A stretch of DNA of 64,000 nt from an uncultured Kiloniellaceae bacterium (GTDB lineage Bacteria > Pseudomonadota > Alphaproteobacteria > Kiloniellales > Kiloniellaceae): NCBI GenBank assembly GCA_947493695.1, contig CANLSF010000004.1, positions 62,001 through 126,000 of the forward strand, written 5' to 3'. Positions 26,519-35,899 of the stretch are shown in pieces. Position 1 is the stretch's first letter. Each line of letters begins with the position of its first letter. The position numbers and the translations under genes are program-made. Under the pieces are notes generated by a model that was given only the letters and a program-made list of their open reading frames with translations, had not been told where the DNA came from and did not search any database.

Positions 26519-26851
26519 TTAGCCCATCTTGTTGATAACGCCGCCATAACCGCAGTGACATGTTGCCCCTGAGCTGACGCCGCCGGGCACGGAAGCGCCG
26601 CCGACCCACTGCCCGACCACCGCCGGAACGCAGGGACCCGGAGTAAAGACACCCTGTGACCCGGCTGTCGAAGCTGCGGTTTGCGGGTTCGCCGGCGACA
26701 TACACATACCGAACATCGGCACGTTCACCATGGGGATTGTGTCGGTAGGCTGCGCGTTCATTGTGGGACTGAGCGCCTGGAAGGTCCCTGGTGATGTTCC
26801 CTGTGAGCAGCGCACCATATCGCCGGTTTTCAATACGTTTGGATCAGGCAT
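26519..26851 (-). CDS. DUF4280 (PAAR-like) protein, orphan
   Basis: 110 residues. The conserved pattern of the DUF4280 family is visible: VRCSQG near the start, then FGMCMSPANPQTAASTAGSQ, the TPGPCVP motif, WVGG and a closing CHCGYGG. Cysteines are at 15, 50, 74, 98 and 100. DUF4280 proteins are PAAR-like spike-tip proteins found with type VI secretion, contractile injection systems or their effectors. No such system, nor an effector domain, is visible nearby. A zinc-ribbon gene lies upstream on the same strand after 276 bp. Confidence 0.78.
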   Translation of the reverse strand: MPDPNVLKTGDMVRCSQGTSPGTFQALSPTMNAQPTDTIPMVNVPMFGMCMSPANPQTAASTAGSQGVFTPGPCVPAVVGQWVGGASVPGGVSSGATCHCGYGGVINKMG

Positions 26852-27127
26852 AGCGATCTATCCAATTCATATTTGTGTAAGTTTCGTTCCAGGGGCGATC
26901 GAGATTTCCGAAAGCCTCCTGCGCTCCAGTGTATCGGTTTGTCGAAATGTCGTACACAAATGATTGTGAATTTTGGATAGTTGGTGCGGTTGCGCGTGAT
27001 CTATCTTGTCGACGCATTTGTCGGTTGGACGGGCCGAGAGGATTGCGCCAAACACCCGCGCGTGTTTGCAGCGACTTGGATCAGCCGCCGTCGCCAGACG
27101 GTGAAGTCGGGGCGCGCTTTAACTGTC

Positions 27128-27505
27128 CTATTCTTCAGCAGTCAGCGGCCCGGCCACTTCGCCTTCCGGGAGTTGATGGCCACATTCGGCACACATGCGG
27201 GCTTGCGGCGTTCTGAAGGGTTTTGCGCAATTCGGGCAGGGGCGGCCATAATGAGAGAGGGCAAGGGCGTAGATTTGTTCAGGATGTTCAAGCTTTACGC
27301 CAGTCAGTTCTTCGTAATCGGCAAGTGCTTTCTGTCTGCACGGATTCCTGTTGCGTGCCTCCGTGATTGAGCAGCCTTGGATACGCAGATACTCCATGAT
27401 CGCATCGGAGTAGTTTTCTAAGTGAGCTCCGATCGGCTCATATTCCTCGTCGCTTAACAGCGGGACTTCTCTCCCCAATCTGTAGCTGTAGAAGGTCCGC
27501 GGCAT
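27128..27505 (-). CDS. Small zinc-ribbon protein, function unknown
   Basis: 125 residues. The N-terminal part (YSYRLGREVPLLSDEEYEPI) is helical and acidic; the C-terminal part holds two pairs of cysteines, C90-x2-C93 and C105-x2-C108, which form a zinc-ribbon. I do not recognise the family. It lies upstream of the DUF4280 gene, same strand, and may be co-transcribed or not. It is divergent to the decarboxylase gene. Confidence 0.65.
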   Translation of the reverse strand: MPRTFYSYRLGREVPLLSDEEYEPIGAHLENYSDAIMEYLRIQGCSITEARNRNPCRQKALADYEELTGVKLEHPEQIYALALSHYGRPCPNCAKPFRTPQARMCAECGHQLPEGEVAGPLTAEE

Positions 27506-27691
27506 ACTTGTGATCTCATCAGGCTTTTAGCTTCGGTTTCGCTCGCTATAATCATGCGATTACCCGCAGGGGTAAAGACACATAGGCCGGAAGCTGTGAC
27601 CAGCGGCTAACTTACCGGGAAATCCAATATCAACTGAATGACGCGGACGGAACCTGTTTGCGGCGTGCAGTTCAATCATCAGGAACACAGG

Positions 27692-29167
27692 ATGTCTTCT
27701 CACTTGACCGGCACCGGAGCGCCGGAGCAATCCCTCGACCCGCAGGACTGGGCGGAGTTTCGCAGGCTCTCTCACGCCATGCTGGAGTCCGCGCTGGATC
27801 ATATGGAGGGGGCGACGGAACGTCCGGTCTGGAAAGCGGTGCCGGACGAGGTGAAGACAGCGCTTGCGGAACCGCTGCCGATGGAAGGCCAGGGCACGAA
27901 ACAGGTCTGCGAGGATTTGATCGAACGGGTTCTGCCCTACGCCACCGGCAATACCCATCCGCGCTTCTTCGGTTGGGTGCACGGTGCGGGGACACCGGGC
28001 GGTGTGATCGCCGAAACCATGGCGGCGGCGATGAATTCGAACCTGGGTGGACGCGATCACGGGGCGATCTATGTGGAGCGCCAGGTCATCGACTGGTGTC
28101 GCAAGCTTTTTGACTTTCCAGAGACGGCCAGCGGGCTGGTGGTCAGTGGGACATCTGTCGCCACTCTCATCGCGTTGACGGCGGCGCGTCATCAGAAGGC
28201 GGGCTACGACGTGCGGCAGAAAGGCGTGCTGCCGGGAGAAGGGCAACTGGTCGGCTATACCTCCGCCGAGGCGCACAGCTGCGTCGCGCGAACCTTCGAT
28301 ATGATGGGGCTCGGCATGGAGGCCCTGCGGAACGTTGCCGTCGATGCTGACTACCGAATGGACATTGACGCGCTGCGGGCGGCGATCGAGGCTGATCTGG
28401 CTGCGGGCCTGAAGCCCTTCTGCGTGACCGGCTCTCCGGCAACGGTGAACACCGGCGCCATCGATGACCTCGATGCCATTGCCGACATCTGCGAAGAATA
28501 TGGCCTCTGGTTCCACGTGGATGGCGCCTTCGGGGCGGTGGCCGCATTGAGTGAGAACCTGCGGCCACGCATGAAGGGCATCGAGCGGGCCGATTCCATT
28601 GCCTTCGATTTTCATAAGTGGATGCATGTTCAGTACGACGCGGGCTTCGTGTTGATCCGCGATGAGGCGGCACACCGTGAAGCCTTTACTCTGCGCCGGG
28701 AATATCTGACCGCGACCCCGCGTGGTCTGGCCTCCGGCAATCCCTGGTTCTGTGAGTACGGTCCCGAACTCTCGCGCGGCTTCCGGGCACTGAAGATCTG
28801 GTTCGCGCTGAAGGAACACGGCATCAAAAGGATTGCCGAGAAGGTTGACGACAACTGCCGTCAGGCGGCCTATCTGGGCGAACTGGTCCAGGCCCACCCG
28901 GATCTTGAGCTCTCGGCGCCGGTCTCGCTGAATATCTGCTGCTTCCGTTTCGTCGCGCCGGAGCGTTCAGTGGAAGAACTGAATAAGCTCAATTCCGAGA
29001 TCGTGATGGACCTGCAGGAATCCGGTGTTGCGGCGCCCTCGACCACGAAGCTGGGTGGGGTCTCGTCGATCCGGGTGAATATCACCAATCACCGAACGAC
29101 CCTGGCCGATATGGATCTGCTGGTGAAGGCTGTGGTTGAGTTGGGACGGAAGTCGGTTGCAGCTTAG
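27692..29167 (+). CDS. PLP-dependent group II decarboxylase
   Basis: 491 residues from ATG 27692, with AGGAACACAGG upstream; the longer frame from 27638 has no ribosome site. The fold-type I group II features are clear: THPRFFGWVHGAGTPGGV, the substrate/PLP segment SGTSVATLIALTAARH, the aspartate in WFHVDGAFG, and the PLP-binding Lys in DFHKWMHVQYDAG. Relatives decarboxylate aromatic amino acids, glutamate, or 2,4-diaminobutyrate; which one this uses cannot be told. The 3' end of the gene is copied as a 25-nt relic at 29709-29733. Confidence 0.9.
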   Translation: MSSHLTGTGAPEQSLDPQDWAEFRRLSHAMLESALDHMEGATERPVWKAVPDEVKTALAEPLPMEGQGTKQVCEDLIERVLPYATGNTHPRFFGWVHGAGTPGGVIAETMAAAMNSNLGGRDHGAIYVERQVIDWCRKLFDFPETASGLVVSGTSVATLIALTAARHQKAGYDVRQKGVLPGEGQLVGYTSAEAHSCVARTFDMMGLGMEALRNVAVDADYRMDIDALRAAIEADLAAGLKPFCVTGSPATVNTGAIDDLDAIADICEEYGLWFHVDGAFGAVAALSENLRPRMKGIERADSIAFDFHKWMHVQYDAGFVLIRDEAAHREAFTLRREYLTATPRGLASGNPWFCEYGPELSRGFRALKIWFALKEHGIKRIAEKVDDNCRQAAYLGELVQAHPDLELSAPVSLNICCFRFVAPERSVEELNKLNSEIVMDLQESGVAAPSTTKLGGVSSIRVNITNHRTTLADMDLLVKAVVELGRKSVAA

Positions 29168-29203
29168 ACTGCAGTCGCCGATCAATTTGTGTTGAGTAGT
29201 GTT

Positions 29204-29716
29204 ATGTTAAACCCGAGAGATGCGGCCTTTGTTGGTTGCCGCCTGCTTGCCTTGTTTTTTGTGTTTCAGACCAATGACTGGCTCCCGGCAGCGAAGTCAT
29301 TCGTGCTACGGGCTTGGGCCTTGTTGGAGCCCACAGCTGTACCGGCTGTCACGGGCTCTCTGGCGATGTTTGCCGGTATCGTGTTCCAGTTAGTTCTTCA
29401 ACTGGCGCCAGCCTTCGTGCTCTGGTTCGGCGCGACCTGGATCTCTCGCCGAATTTACCCGACCGCCGTAGGCGAAGCTGTAGAGGGTTATTGGGACCGT
29501 AAGGCGGTACTGTCCGTAGCTGTGGCAGCTTTTGGTCTCTTAGTATTAATTGTGAGCCTGCCCGGCTTGGTCAATTTATTCTGGGTCGCGCAGGGCGTTT
29601 ACTCAATTTTGTCGTTCTTTAACATCGACGCGCTTTTTTCGACGATTATCGGAATCGTCTGTATCGTTGGGTCGGATTCCATCGCGCAGATTGTTGTCAA
29701 GCTTAGGCGCTGGTGA
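29204..29716 (+). CDS. Small membrane protein, first of a tandem duplicate pair
   Basis: 170 residues with four hydrophobic segments. The start is ATG 29204 (MLNPRDAAFVGCRLLALFF); ATG 29189 is possible. Residues near 75-87 read WFGATWISRRIYP. The next gene encodes a related protein (PRAAAFIGCRLLALYF, WFGADWLSRRIWP), so the two arose by duplication. The last codons and stop fall inside a repeat of the decarboxylase 3' end, so the C-terminal Trp and stop are supplied by the junction. Function unknown. Confidence 0.72.
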   Translation: MLNPRDAAFVGCRLLALFFVFQTNDWLPAAKSFVLRAWALLEPTAVPAVTGSLAMFAGIVFQLVLQLAPAFVLWFGATWISRRIYPTAVGEAVEGYWDRKAVLSVAVAAFGLLVLIVSLPGLVNLFWVAQGVYSILSFFNIDALFSTIIGIVCIVGSDSIAQIVVKLRRW

Positions 29717-29733
29717 AGGCCGTGGTGGAGTTG
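29709..29733 (+). repeat. Relic copy of the decarboxylase gene 3' end
   Basis: 25 nt beginning GCTGGTGAAGGC match 29119-29143, inside the decarboxylase 3' end, with two mismatches and an offset of 590 bp. The copied frame would read LVKAVVEL. It marks the left edge of a tandem duplication that made the two membrane-protein genes. Confidence 0.7.
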
Positions 29734-29752
29734 AATTGTCGGGAGAGAATCA

Positions 29753-30289
29753 TTGAATACTGCGATTTATCCAAGGGCTGCCGCTTTTATTGGATGCCGG
29801 CTGCTTGCGCTGTATTTTCTGTACGACGTGATTCAGTGGATTCCACACGCCCATTCGACACTGACCAGCACGTTGTTTGTCGTGTTGGGCGACCACGAGA
29901 TTGCGGCTGATCGCACGACTTCCATTTACCTGCCGATCGCACTTGGGTTTGTGACAAGCGTCGCGCCGATGCTTTTCTTCTGGTTCGGCGCAGACTGGCT
30001 GTCGCGTCGAATCTGGCCGATTGAAAGAACGGACGCCGGAAAGGCGGAACCGGACCCCAAGGGGAGCCTGTTCGTCGTCATCCTGGCGACCGGCGTTGTG
30101 CTTGTGCTGAGCAATGTCTCCACGGTCGTCATTTGGACCTATATTTCTATTGTCGGACAAGAACGGACGTTCTGGACTCTTGATGTCTTTGAGGCGTTTC
30201 CCAGTGCGCTGGTTGCCTCTCTTTTTGGATGCTTTTTCGTAATTGCCGCGGGTTCGATTTCGCGCTTTGTCACAAAATTTAGTCGTTGA
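29753..30289 (+). CDS. Small membrane protein, second of a tandem duplicate pair
   Basis: 178 residues with four hydrophobic segments, paralogous to the preceding gene: 13 of 16 residues match in the N-terminal block and 10 of 13 in the WFG...SRRI block. It differs strongly in the middle loops (HSTLTSTLFVVLGDHEIAADRTT; DAGKAEPDPKGS), so the copies have diverged. The start appears to be TTG 29753, after GGGAGAG. Function unknown; not recognised as a known family. Confidence 0.7.
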   Translation: MNTAIYPRAAAFIGCRLLALYFLYDVIQWIPHAHSTLTSTLFVVLGDHEIAADRTTSIYLPIALGFVTSVAPMLFFWFGADWLSRRIWPIERTDAGKAEPDPKGSLFVVILATGVVLVLSNVSTVVIWTYISIVGQERTFWTLDVFEAFPSALVASLFGCFFVIAAGSISRFVTKFSR

Positions 30290-30418
30290 TCGCAGCGAAG
30301 AGTGTTTAGCTCGTAGCGAGGCGGTCTCGTCTTTAATCGCAACCTGGTCTTGGAACTTGAACCGGTGCGCGGAGTTGTCGGGTCACGGGACTGAGCCGGC
30401 CCCAGCGCTTGCGCTGCG

Positions 30419-30985
30419 CTATGGAACAAGGTGTCCAATCAGCAGCTTCACGAAGAGTGCGGGCACGAACCACTCGAGCCCCGGCGTTGCACCGAGCCAG
30501 CAGAGAACCATGCCGATTGCGATCAGGTAAAAGGTGACCGCGACCGGTAGCTTCAACCGCTTCGGTGTCGCGAGCACTGTGGCCATGGCGACGAGGAGGC
30601 AGGCGGAGAGTGTCAGCGCATAGAGTGTATCGAAGCCTTCGCCGCGGAAGGCCCAGGCGACGATGGCGATGTGCAAGAGGTGAAGGCTGATGAAAGAGGC
30701 CTGTTCGGCGATGGTCACGCCGGGCCGGTGATACCAGCGCTTCGTCGTCTCCGTCACGTTACAGACCGCGCCGCCGATCACGTCGAGTGCGATGACCGCG
30801 CCAAGAGCAACAAGCCAGATGTTTGCGCCCTGCATTGCGAGCACCCAGGCTGACATGATGCCTCCTACAATGCCGGAGCCGATTACCAGCAGGTTCTCGT
30901 CCCACGGCATACCCGGACCGACAAAGCGGTCCCAGGATCCCAGCAGGCCGGGCCGTGGTGCAGGAATTGCAGATGATGACACCAT
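30419..30985 (-). CDS. Conserved small integral membrane protein
   Basis: 188 residues with about five hydrophobic segments. A conserved-looking motif DVIGGAVCNVTETTKRWYHRPG sits near residue 70-90 in a loop between membrane helices; the same kind of KRWYHR motif occurs in uncharacterised membrane proteins of other bacteria (from memory, not checked). The start is ATG 30985. It converges with the duplicate pair. Function unknown. Confidence 0.75.
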   Translation of the reverse strand: MVSSSAIPAPRPGLLGSWDRFVGPGMPWDENLLVIGSGIVGGIMSAWVLAMQGANIWLVALGAVIALDVIGGAVCNVTETTKRWYHRPGVTIAEQASFISLHLLHIAIVAWAFRGEGFDTLYALTLSACLLVAMATVLATPKRLKLPVAVTFYLIAIGMVLCWLGATPGLEWFVPALFVKLLIGHLVP

Positions 30986-31098
30986 ATTCAGTCTCTCTGA
31001 AAGTGAAGGAACTGATGTCAGTTTACGTTCTGTAACAGGGCCTTAACAACAAAAGGCGACAGGTTCAGACTGCGACAAAGTGCTGCTGGTCGGTCCCC

Positions 31099-31856
<758 letters not shown>

Positions 31857-31860
<4 letters not shown>

Positions 31861-32786
31861 GACGGCCTCTTCACCAGATTGACGAAAATATCCTCAAGCG
31901 ACGACTGCGAGGTGCTGAGGTCCTTAAACTTTATGCCGGCCTGATAGAGCTCGTTCAGCAGAGTGGTGATGCCGGTGCGCTCGGCCTGGGTGTCGTAGGT
32001 ATAGACCAACTGTGTGCCTTCGGCGGCAAGTTCCAGATCGTGGGATGAGAGCGCCGCCGGGATCCTGTCCAAGGGTTGCTGTAGTTCGATGGTCAGTTGT
32101 TTGGTGCCCAGCTTGCGCATCAGCTCCGTTTTGGCATCGACCAAAACGATCTCGCCGTTGTTGATGACGCCGATCCGGTCGGCCATCTCTTCGGCTTCTT
32201 CGATGTAGTGGGTGGTCAGAATGATGGTGACGCCGGATTCCCGCAGCACCTTGACCACCTCCCACATATCCTTGCGCAGTTCTACATCCACACCCGCGGT
32301 GGGTTCGTCCAGAAACAGGATCTTGGGTTCGTGCGACAAGGCCTTGGCAATCATCACCCGACGCTTCATACCGCCGGACAAGGCCATGATCCGGCTGTCC
32401 TTCTTTTCCCAGAGCGAGAGCTTCTTGAGCAGGTCTTCGATGTGCTTCGGATCGGCTTTCTTGCCGAAGAGGCCCCGCGAGAAGGTGACCGTGGTCCAGA
32501 CCGTCTCGAAGGTGTCGGTGGTCAGCTCCTGGGGAACCAGACCGATCATCGAACGGGTCTTGATGAAGTCCTCAATGATGTCGTGGCCGCCGACCGACAC
32601 CGATCCCTCGGAAGGGTTGAGGATGCCGCAGATAATGCCGATCAGCGTGGTTTTGCCAGCGCCGTTCGGGCCGAGAAGGGCAAAGATTTCGCCCTTTTCG
32701 ATTTCCAGATCGACTGCCTTGAGGGCTTGGAAGCCACCGGCATAGGTTTTGGAGAGCTGGGAGACGGAGATGATTGTTTCCATCAT
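31857..32786 (-). CDS. ABC transporter ATP-binding protein (YadG/NodI-like)
   Basis: 309 residues from ATG 32786 ([15 protein letters not shown]); the frame is open to 32828. Walker A is GPNGAGKTT, signature LSGGMKRR, Walker [13 protein letters not shown] followed by the H-loop TTHYIEEAE. The C-terminal 90 residues are an extra domain of drug-export ATPases. Pairs with the permease that overlaps it. The parE gene lies 90 bp upstream on the same strand but is probably separate. Confidence 0.95.
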
Positions 32787-32876
32787 TGCGTATCTACCAC
32801 AATTCGGGAGATAGGCAACCGGGAACACTCACGCCCGTCTTTTACCTGCATCGCAGCCGCGACCGAAGCCGTGGAG

Positions 32877-34868
32877 TCAGACGTCGATGTCTGACACGAA
32901 GCGGGCGTTTTCCTGAATGAAGTTGAAGCGCATTTCCGGCTTCTTGCCCATCAGGCGCTCGACCATATCGGCAGCGTCTTTCTGACGTCCCGCCATATCT
33001 TCTTCCTGGTCGTCCTGATCCACGATGGTGACCCGCAGCAGGACCCGTTTTTTCGGATCCATGGTGGTTTCCTTCAACTGCTTCGCGGGCATCTCGCCCA
33101 AACCTTTGAAGCGGCTGACCTCAATCTTGCCGCGTCCCTTGAAGTGGCTTTCCATCAAGGCGTCTTTGTCCGCATCGTCCATAGCATAGACCGAGTCGCC
33201 GCCCTGGGTGAGACGGTACAGCGGTGGCTGCGCCAGATAGAGGCAACCGGATTCGATCAGGCCCGGCATCTCGCGGTAAAAGAAGGTCATGAGCAGCGAG
33301 GCGATGTGGGCGCCGTCGACGTCTGCATCGGTCATGATGATAACGCGTTCGTAGCGCAGCTTCTCCAGATCGAATTGACCGCGAAGCCCGCAGCCCAGAG
33401 CCAGCGAGATATCGTTGATCTCCTGATTGCCCTTCATCTTCTCGACAGTCGCGCTGGCGACGTTCAGGATCTTTCCGCGCAGTGGCAGAACGGCCTGGGT
33501 CTCGCGAGAGCGCGCCTGCTTGGCGGAACCGCCGGCCGAATCACCCTCGACCAGGAAAATTTCGGTGTCACTTGAGCGGCTGCGTGAACAGTCGGAGAGC
33601 TTTCCTGGCAGACGCAGTTTGCGCGTGGCGCTCTTGCGGCTCTGTTCCCGGTCCTGACGCCGCTTCATGCGTTCTTCGGCGCGCTCGATCACGCGTTCCA
33701 GCAGAACCCGGGCGCGGTCCGGATGACCGGAGAGCCAGTGATCGAAGTGATCGCGGATCTGGCCCTCGACCAGCTTTGTCGCCAGAGGCGTTGCGAGCTT
33801 CTCCTTGGTCTGGCCCTGAAATTGCGGGTCGCGGATAAAGACGGAGAGAAGCGCACAGGCACCGCCCAGAAGATCCTCCGCGGTGATCACAGAAGCCTTC
33901 TTGTTACTGACAAGCTCACCGTAAGCCTTCAGGCCGCGTAACAGACCGGTGCGTAAGCCTGAATCGTGGCTGCCACCTTCGGGGGTTGGAATGGTGTTGC
34001 AGTAAGAAGAGACGAATCCGTTCTCGTCCATGGGCCAGGAGATCGCCCACTCCATCCGGCCTTCGTTCCCGCCGAACTTGGCTTCGCCTGCAAAGGGTTC
34101 CGGGGTCAACATGCGCCGGTTTTGCAGGCTGGCTGCCAGATAATCCTGCAGCCCGTTCGGGAAGTGGATCACCTGGTTCTGCGGAACTTCGGTGCCTTCG
34201 ACCAATGTGGGATGGCAGCTCCAGCGGATCTCTACGCCCCGGTAGAGGTAGGCCTTGGAGCGGGCCATCTTGTGGAGCAGGGCAGGGCGGTACTTCGGTG
34301 TCTCACCGAAGATCTCTGTATCCGGCCGGAACACGATGGTCGTACCACGCCGGTTCTGCACCGATCCCATGGCTTCCAGGGGACCAAGCGGCACACCGCG
34401 GCTGTATTCCTGACGATAGAGTGTGCGGTCGCGGGCGACCTCGATGGCCAGTTTGTCGGCCAAGGCATTCACCACGGAGAGACCTACACCATGCAGACCG
34501 CCCGAGGTCGCATAGGCCTTCTGGGTAAACTTCGCGCCGGAGTGCAGGGTCGTCAGGATGACTTCCAGTGCCGACTTGTCCTTGAACTTGGGATGCGGAT
34601 CGATGGGAATGCCGCGGCCGTTGTCGCGGATTGTCACCTGGTTATCGAGCCCCAGTTCCATTTCGATGCGGGTCGCGTGCCCGGCAACGGCTTCGTCCAT
34701 CGCATTATCGAGCACCTCGGCGACAAGATGGTGCATCGCGCGCTCATCATTGCCTCCGATGTACATGCCGGGGCGATGGCGGACGGGCTCGAGACCTTCA
34801 AGGACTTCGATATCTTTTGCGGAGTAGTCGCCCGAGTCGGAAGCGACGGACTGGAATAGATCTGACAT
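32877..34868 (-). CDS. parE: DNA topoisomerase IV subunit B
   Basis: 663 residues from ATG 34868 (MSDLFQSVASDSGDYSAKDI); ATG 34877 or a start at 34901 would add a few residues. GHKL ATPase signatures: EVLDNAMDEAV, RDNGRGIP, GGLHGVGLSVVNAL; the TOPRIM motifs EGDSAGGSAKQ and TDADVDGAHI are present, and PLRGKILNV follows. Length and domain order are those of ParE rather than GyrB (no long insertion). It acts with ParC in chromosome decatenation. It is divergent to the thioesterase gene. Confidence 0.96.
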   Translation of the reverse strand: MSDLFQSVASDSGDYSAKDIEVLEGLEPVRHRPGMYIGGNDERAMHHLVAEVLDNAMDEAVAGHATRIEMELGLDNQVTIRDNGRGIPIDPHPKFKDKSALEVILTTLHSGAKFTQKAYATSGGLHGVGLSVVNALADKLAIEVARDRTLYRQEYSRGVPLGPLEAMGSVQNRRGTTIVFRPDTEIFGETPKYRPALLHKMARSKAYLYRGVEIRWSCHPTLVEGTEVPQNQVIHFPNGLQDYLAASLQNRRMLTPEPFAGEAKFGGNEGRMEWAISWPMDENGFVSSYCNTIPTPEGGSHDSGLRTGLLRGLKAYGELVSNKKASVITAEDLLGGACALLSVFIRDPQFQGQTKEKLATPLATKLVEGQIRDHFDHWLSGHPDRARVLLERVIERAEERMKRRQDREQSRKSATRKLRLPGKLSDCSRSRSSDTEIFLVEGDSAGGSAKQARSRETQAVLPLRGKILNVASATVEKMKGNQEINDISLALGCGLRGQFDLEKLRYERVIIMTDADVDGAHIASLLMTFFYREMPGLIESGCLYLAQPPLYRLTQGGDSVYAMDDADKDALMESHFKGRGKIEVSRFKGLGEMPAKQLKETTMDPKKRVLLRVTIVDQDDQEEDMAGRQKDAADMVERLMGKKPEMRFNFIQENARFVSDIDV

Positions 34869-34962
34869 GGGCGTCATTATACGGAGGCAGGCAGGAGCCA
34901 CGCAAGCAGATGATGTAGTCTTTTCTGTGGAAAACTACCAGATTTAGTAAGGATTTACGGCG

Positions 34963-35352
34963 ATGACCAAAGAAGCTGACGTCGCGCGCGGCGAACCCGC
35001 GCTCCGGGCGCTCGCAATGCCCGCCGACGCAAACCCGAATGGCGATATTTTCGGCGGCTGGGTACTCGCCCAGATGGATTTGGCCGGGGCGGTTCCTGCC
35101 GCACGCCGCGCCAAGGGGCGAATCGCGACTGTTGCGGTCGACGCCATGCGCTTTCACCGCCCGGTCTTTATCGGCGATCTGGTGAGCTGTTACGCCCGCA
35201 TCGTGAGAACGGGGACGACCTCGATTTCTGTTCTTGTGGAGACCTATGCCGAGCGTCGTCACGATGGATCGGAAGTCAAGGTGACGGAGGGGACGTACGT
35301 TTACGTCGCCATTGACGAAGAAGGACGTCCGCATCCGATACCGGAGGCCTGA
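34963..35352 (+). CDS. Acyl-CoA thioesterase, YciA-like hotdog protein
   Basis: 129 residues. The hotdog-fold motif MPADANPNGDIFGGWVLAQMD carries the catalytic Asp/Asn region, and the RFHRPVFIGDLV segment is typical of YciA/BACH enzymes. It hydrolyses acyl-CoA esters in the cytosol. Start at ATG 34963. It is divergent to parE and followed, after 127 bp, by a small exported protein. Confidence 0.92.
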   Translation: MTKEADVARGEPALRALAMPADANPNGDIFGGWVLAQMDLAGAVPAARRAKGRIATVAVDAMRFHRPVFIGDLVSCYARIVRTGTTSISVLVETYAERRHDGSEVKVTEGTYVYVAIDEEGRPHPIPEA

Positions 35353-35404
35353 TCCGGTCTAGATGACGCGCATGTGAGCTTGCACAGGCTTGCCTGCGGG
35401 CGCT

Positions 35405-35456
35405 GTGGTACCACATGATCAGGCTGAAGCGGGAGAGCAGGGCTGTCCCGATCATG
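35405..35456 (+). other. Structured leader between the thioesterase gene and an exported-protein gene
   Basis: A perfect palindrome GTGGTACCAC (35405-35414) is followed by a two-level hairpin: outer arms CATGAT (35414-35419) and ATCATG (35451-35456), inner arms CGGGA (35430-35434) and TCCCG (35446-35450). It sits just before the ribosome site of the next gene. It may be a terminator of the thioesterase gene or a regulatory leader; neither is established. Confidence 0.45.
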
Positions 35457-35479
35457 ATTTAGCATGGAGTAGCGATCAG

Positions 35480-35899
35480 ATGTCGTTTGTATCGGGGAAA
35501 TCAGGCCACCCACAGGCTTCACGGCGTATCGTCCTTTTTGGATTGGCCCTCCTTGGCGTTACGATGACCCTGCAACCGAGCCAGGTTCTGGCAGGTGGAG
35601 CTGATGTGGTCGGGGTTGAAGCCGTCCGGGATAATGCCGGCAAATGGCGCTTTAATGTCAGCGTCGCCCATGCGGACGAAGGTTGGGACCACTATGCTGA
35701 TAAATGGGATGTGGTCGCGCCCGATGGCACTATTTTAGGAACAAGGGTTCTCCACCACCCCCATGAAAACGAACAGCCCTTCACCAGATCGCTGAGTGGC
35801 GTGGTGATTCCCGAGACGATCGATGAGGTGACTGTGCAGGCTCATGACAGTCAGCACGGCTATGAAGGCAAACCCATGAGCGTGAAGTTAAAGCGCTAG
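35480..35899 (+). CDS. Small exported protein, function unknown
   Basis: 139 residues. An N-terminal region with RRIVLFGLALLGVTMTLQ and a probable cleavage after SQVLA directs export; the twin Arg is followed by I-V, so this is not a clear Tat signal. The mature 90-95 residues (VRDNAGKWRFNVSVAHADEGWDHYADKWDVVAPDGTILGTRVL) look beta-rich; HHPHENEQPF could bind metal. Start ATG 35480 with GGAG upstream. No family recognised by me, though the WDHYADKW-type core looks conserved. The next 800 bp carry no clear gene. Confidence 0.7.
   Translation: MSFVSGKSGHPQASRRIVLFGLALLGVTMTLQPSQVLAGGADVVGVEAVRDNAGKWRFNVSVAHADEGWDHYADKWDVVAPDGTILGTRVLHHPHENEQPFTRSLSGVVIPETIDEVTVQAHDSQHGYEGKPMSVKLKR

Noticed and set aside
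29713-29910. 65-codon frame beginning VKAVVELNCRER
   Set aside because: It is the relic of the decarboxylase 3' end read through into the second membrane-protein gene in another frame, not a gene.
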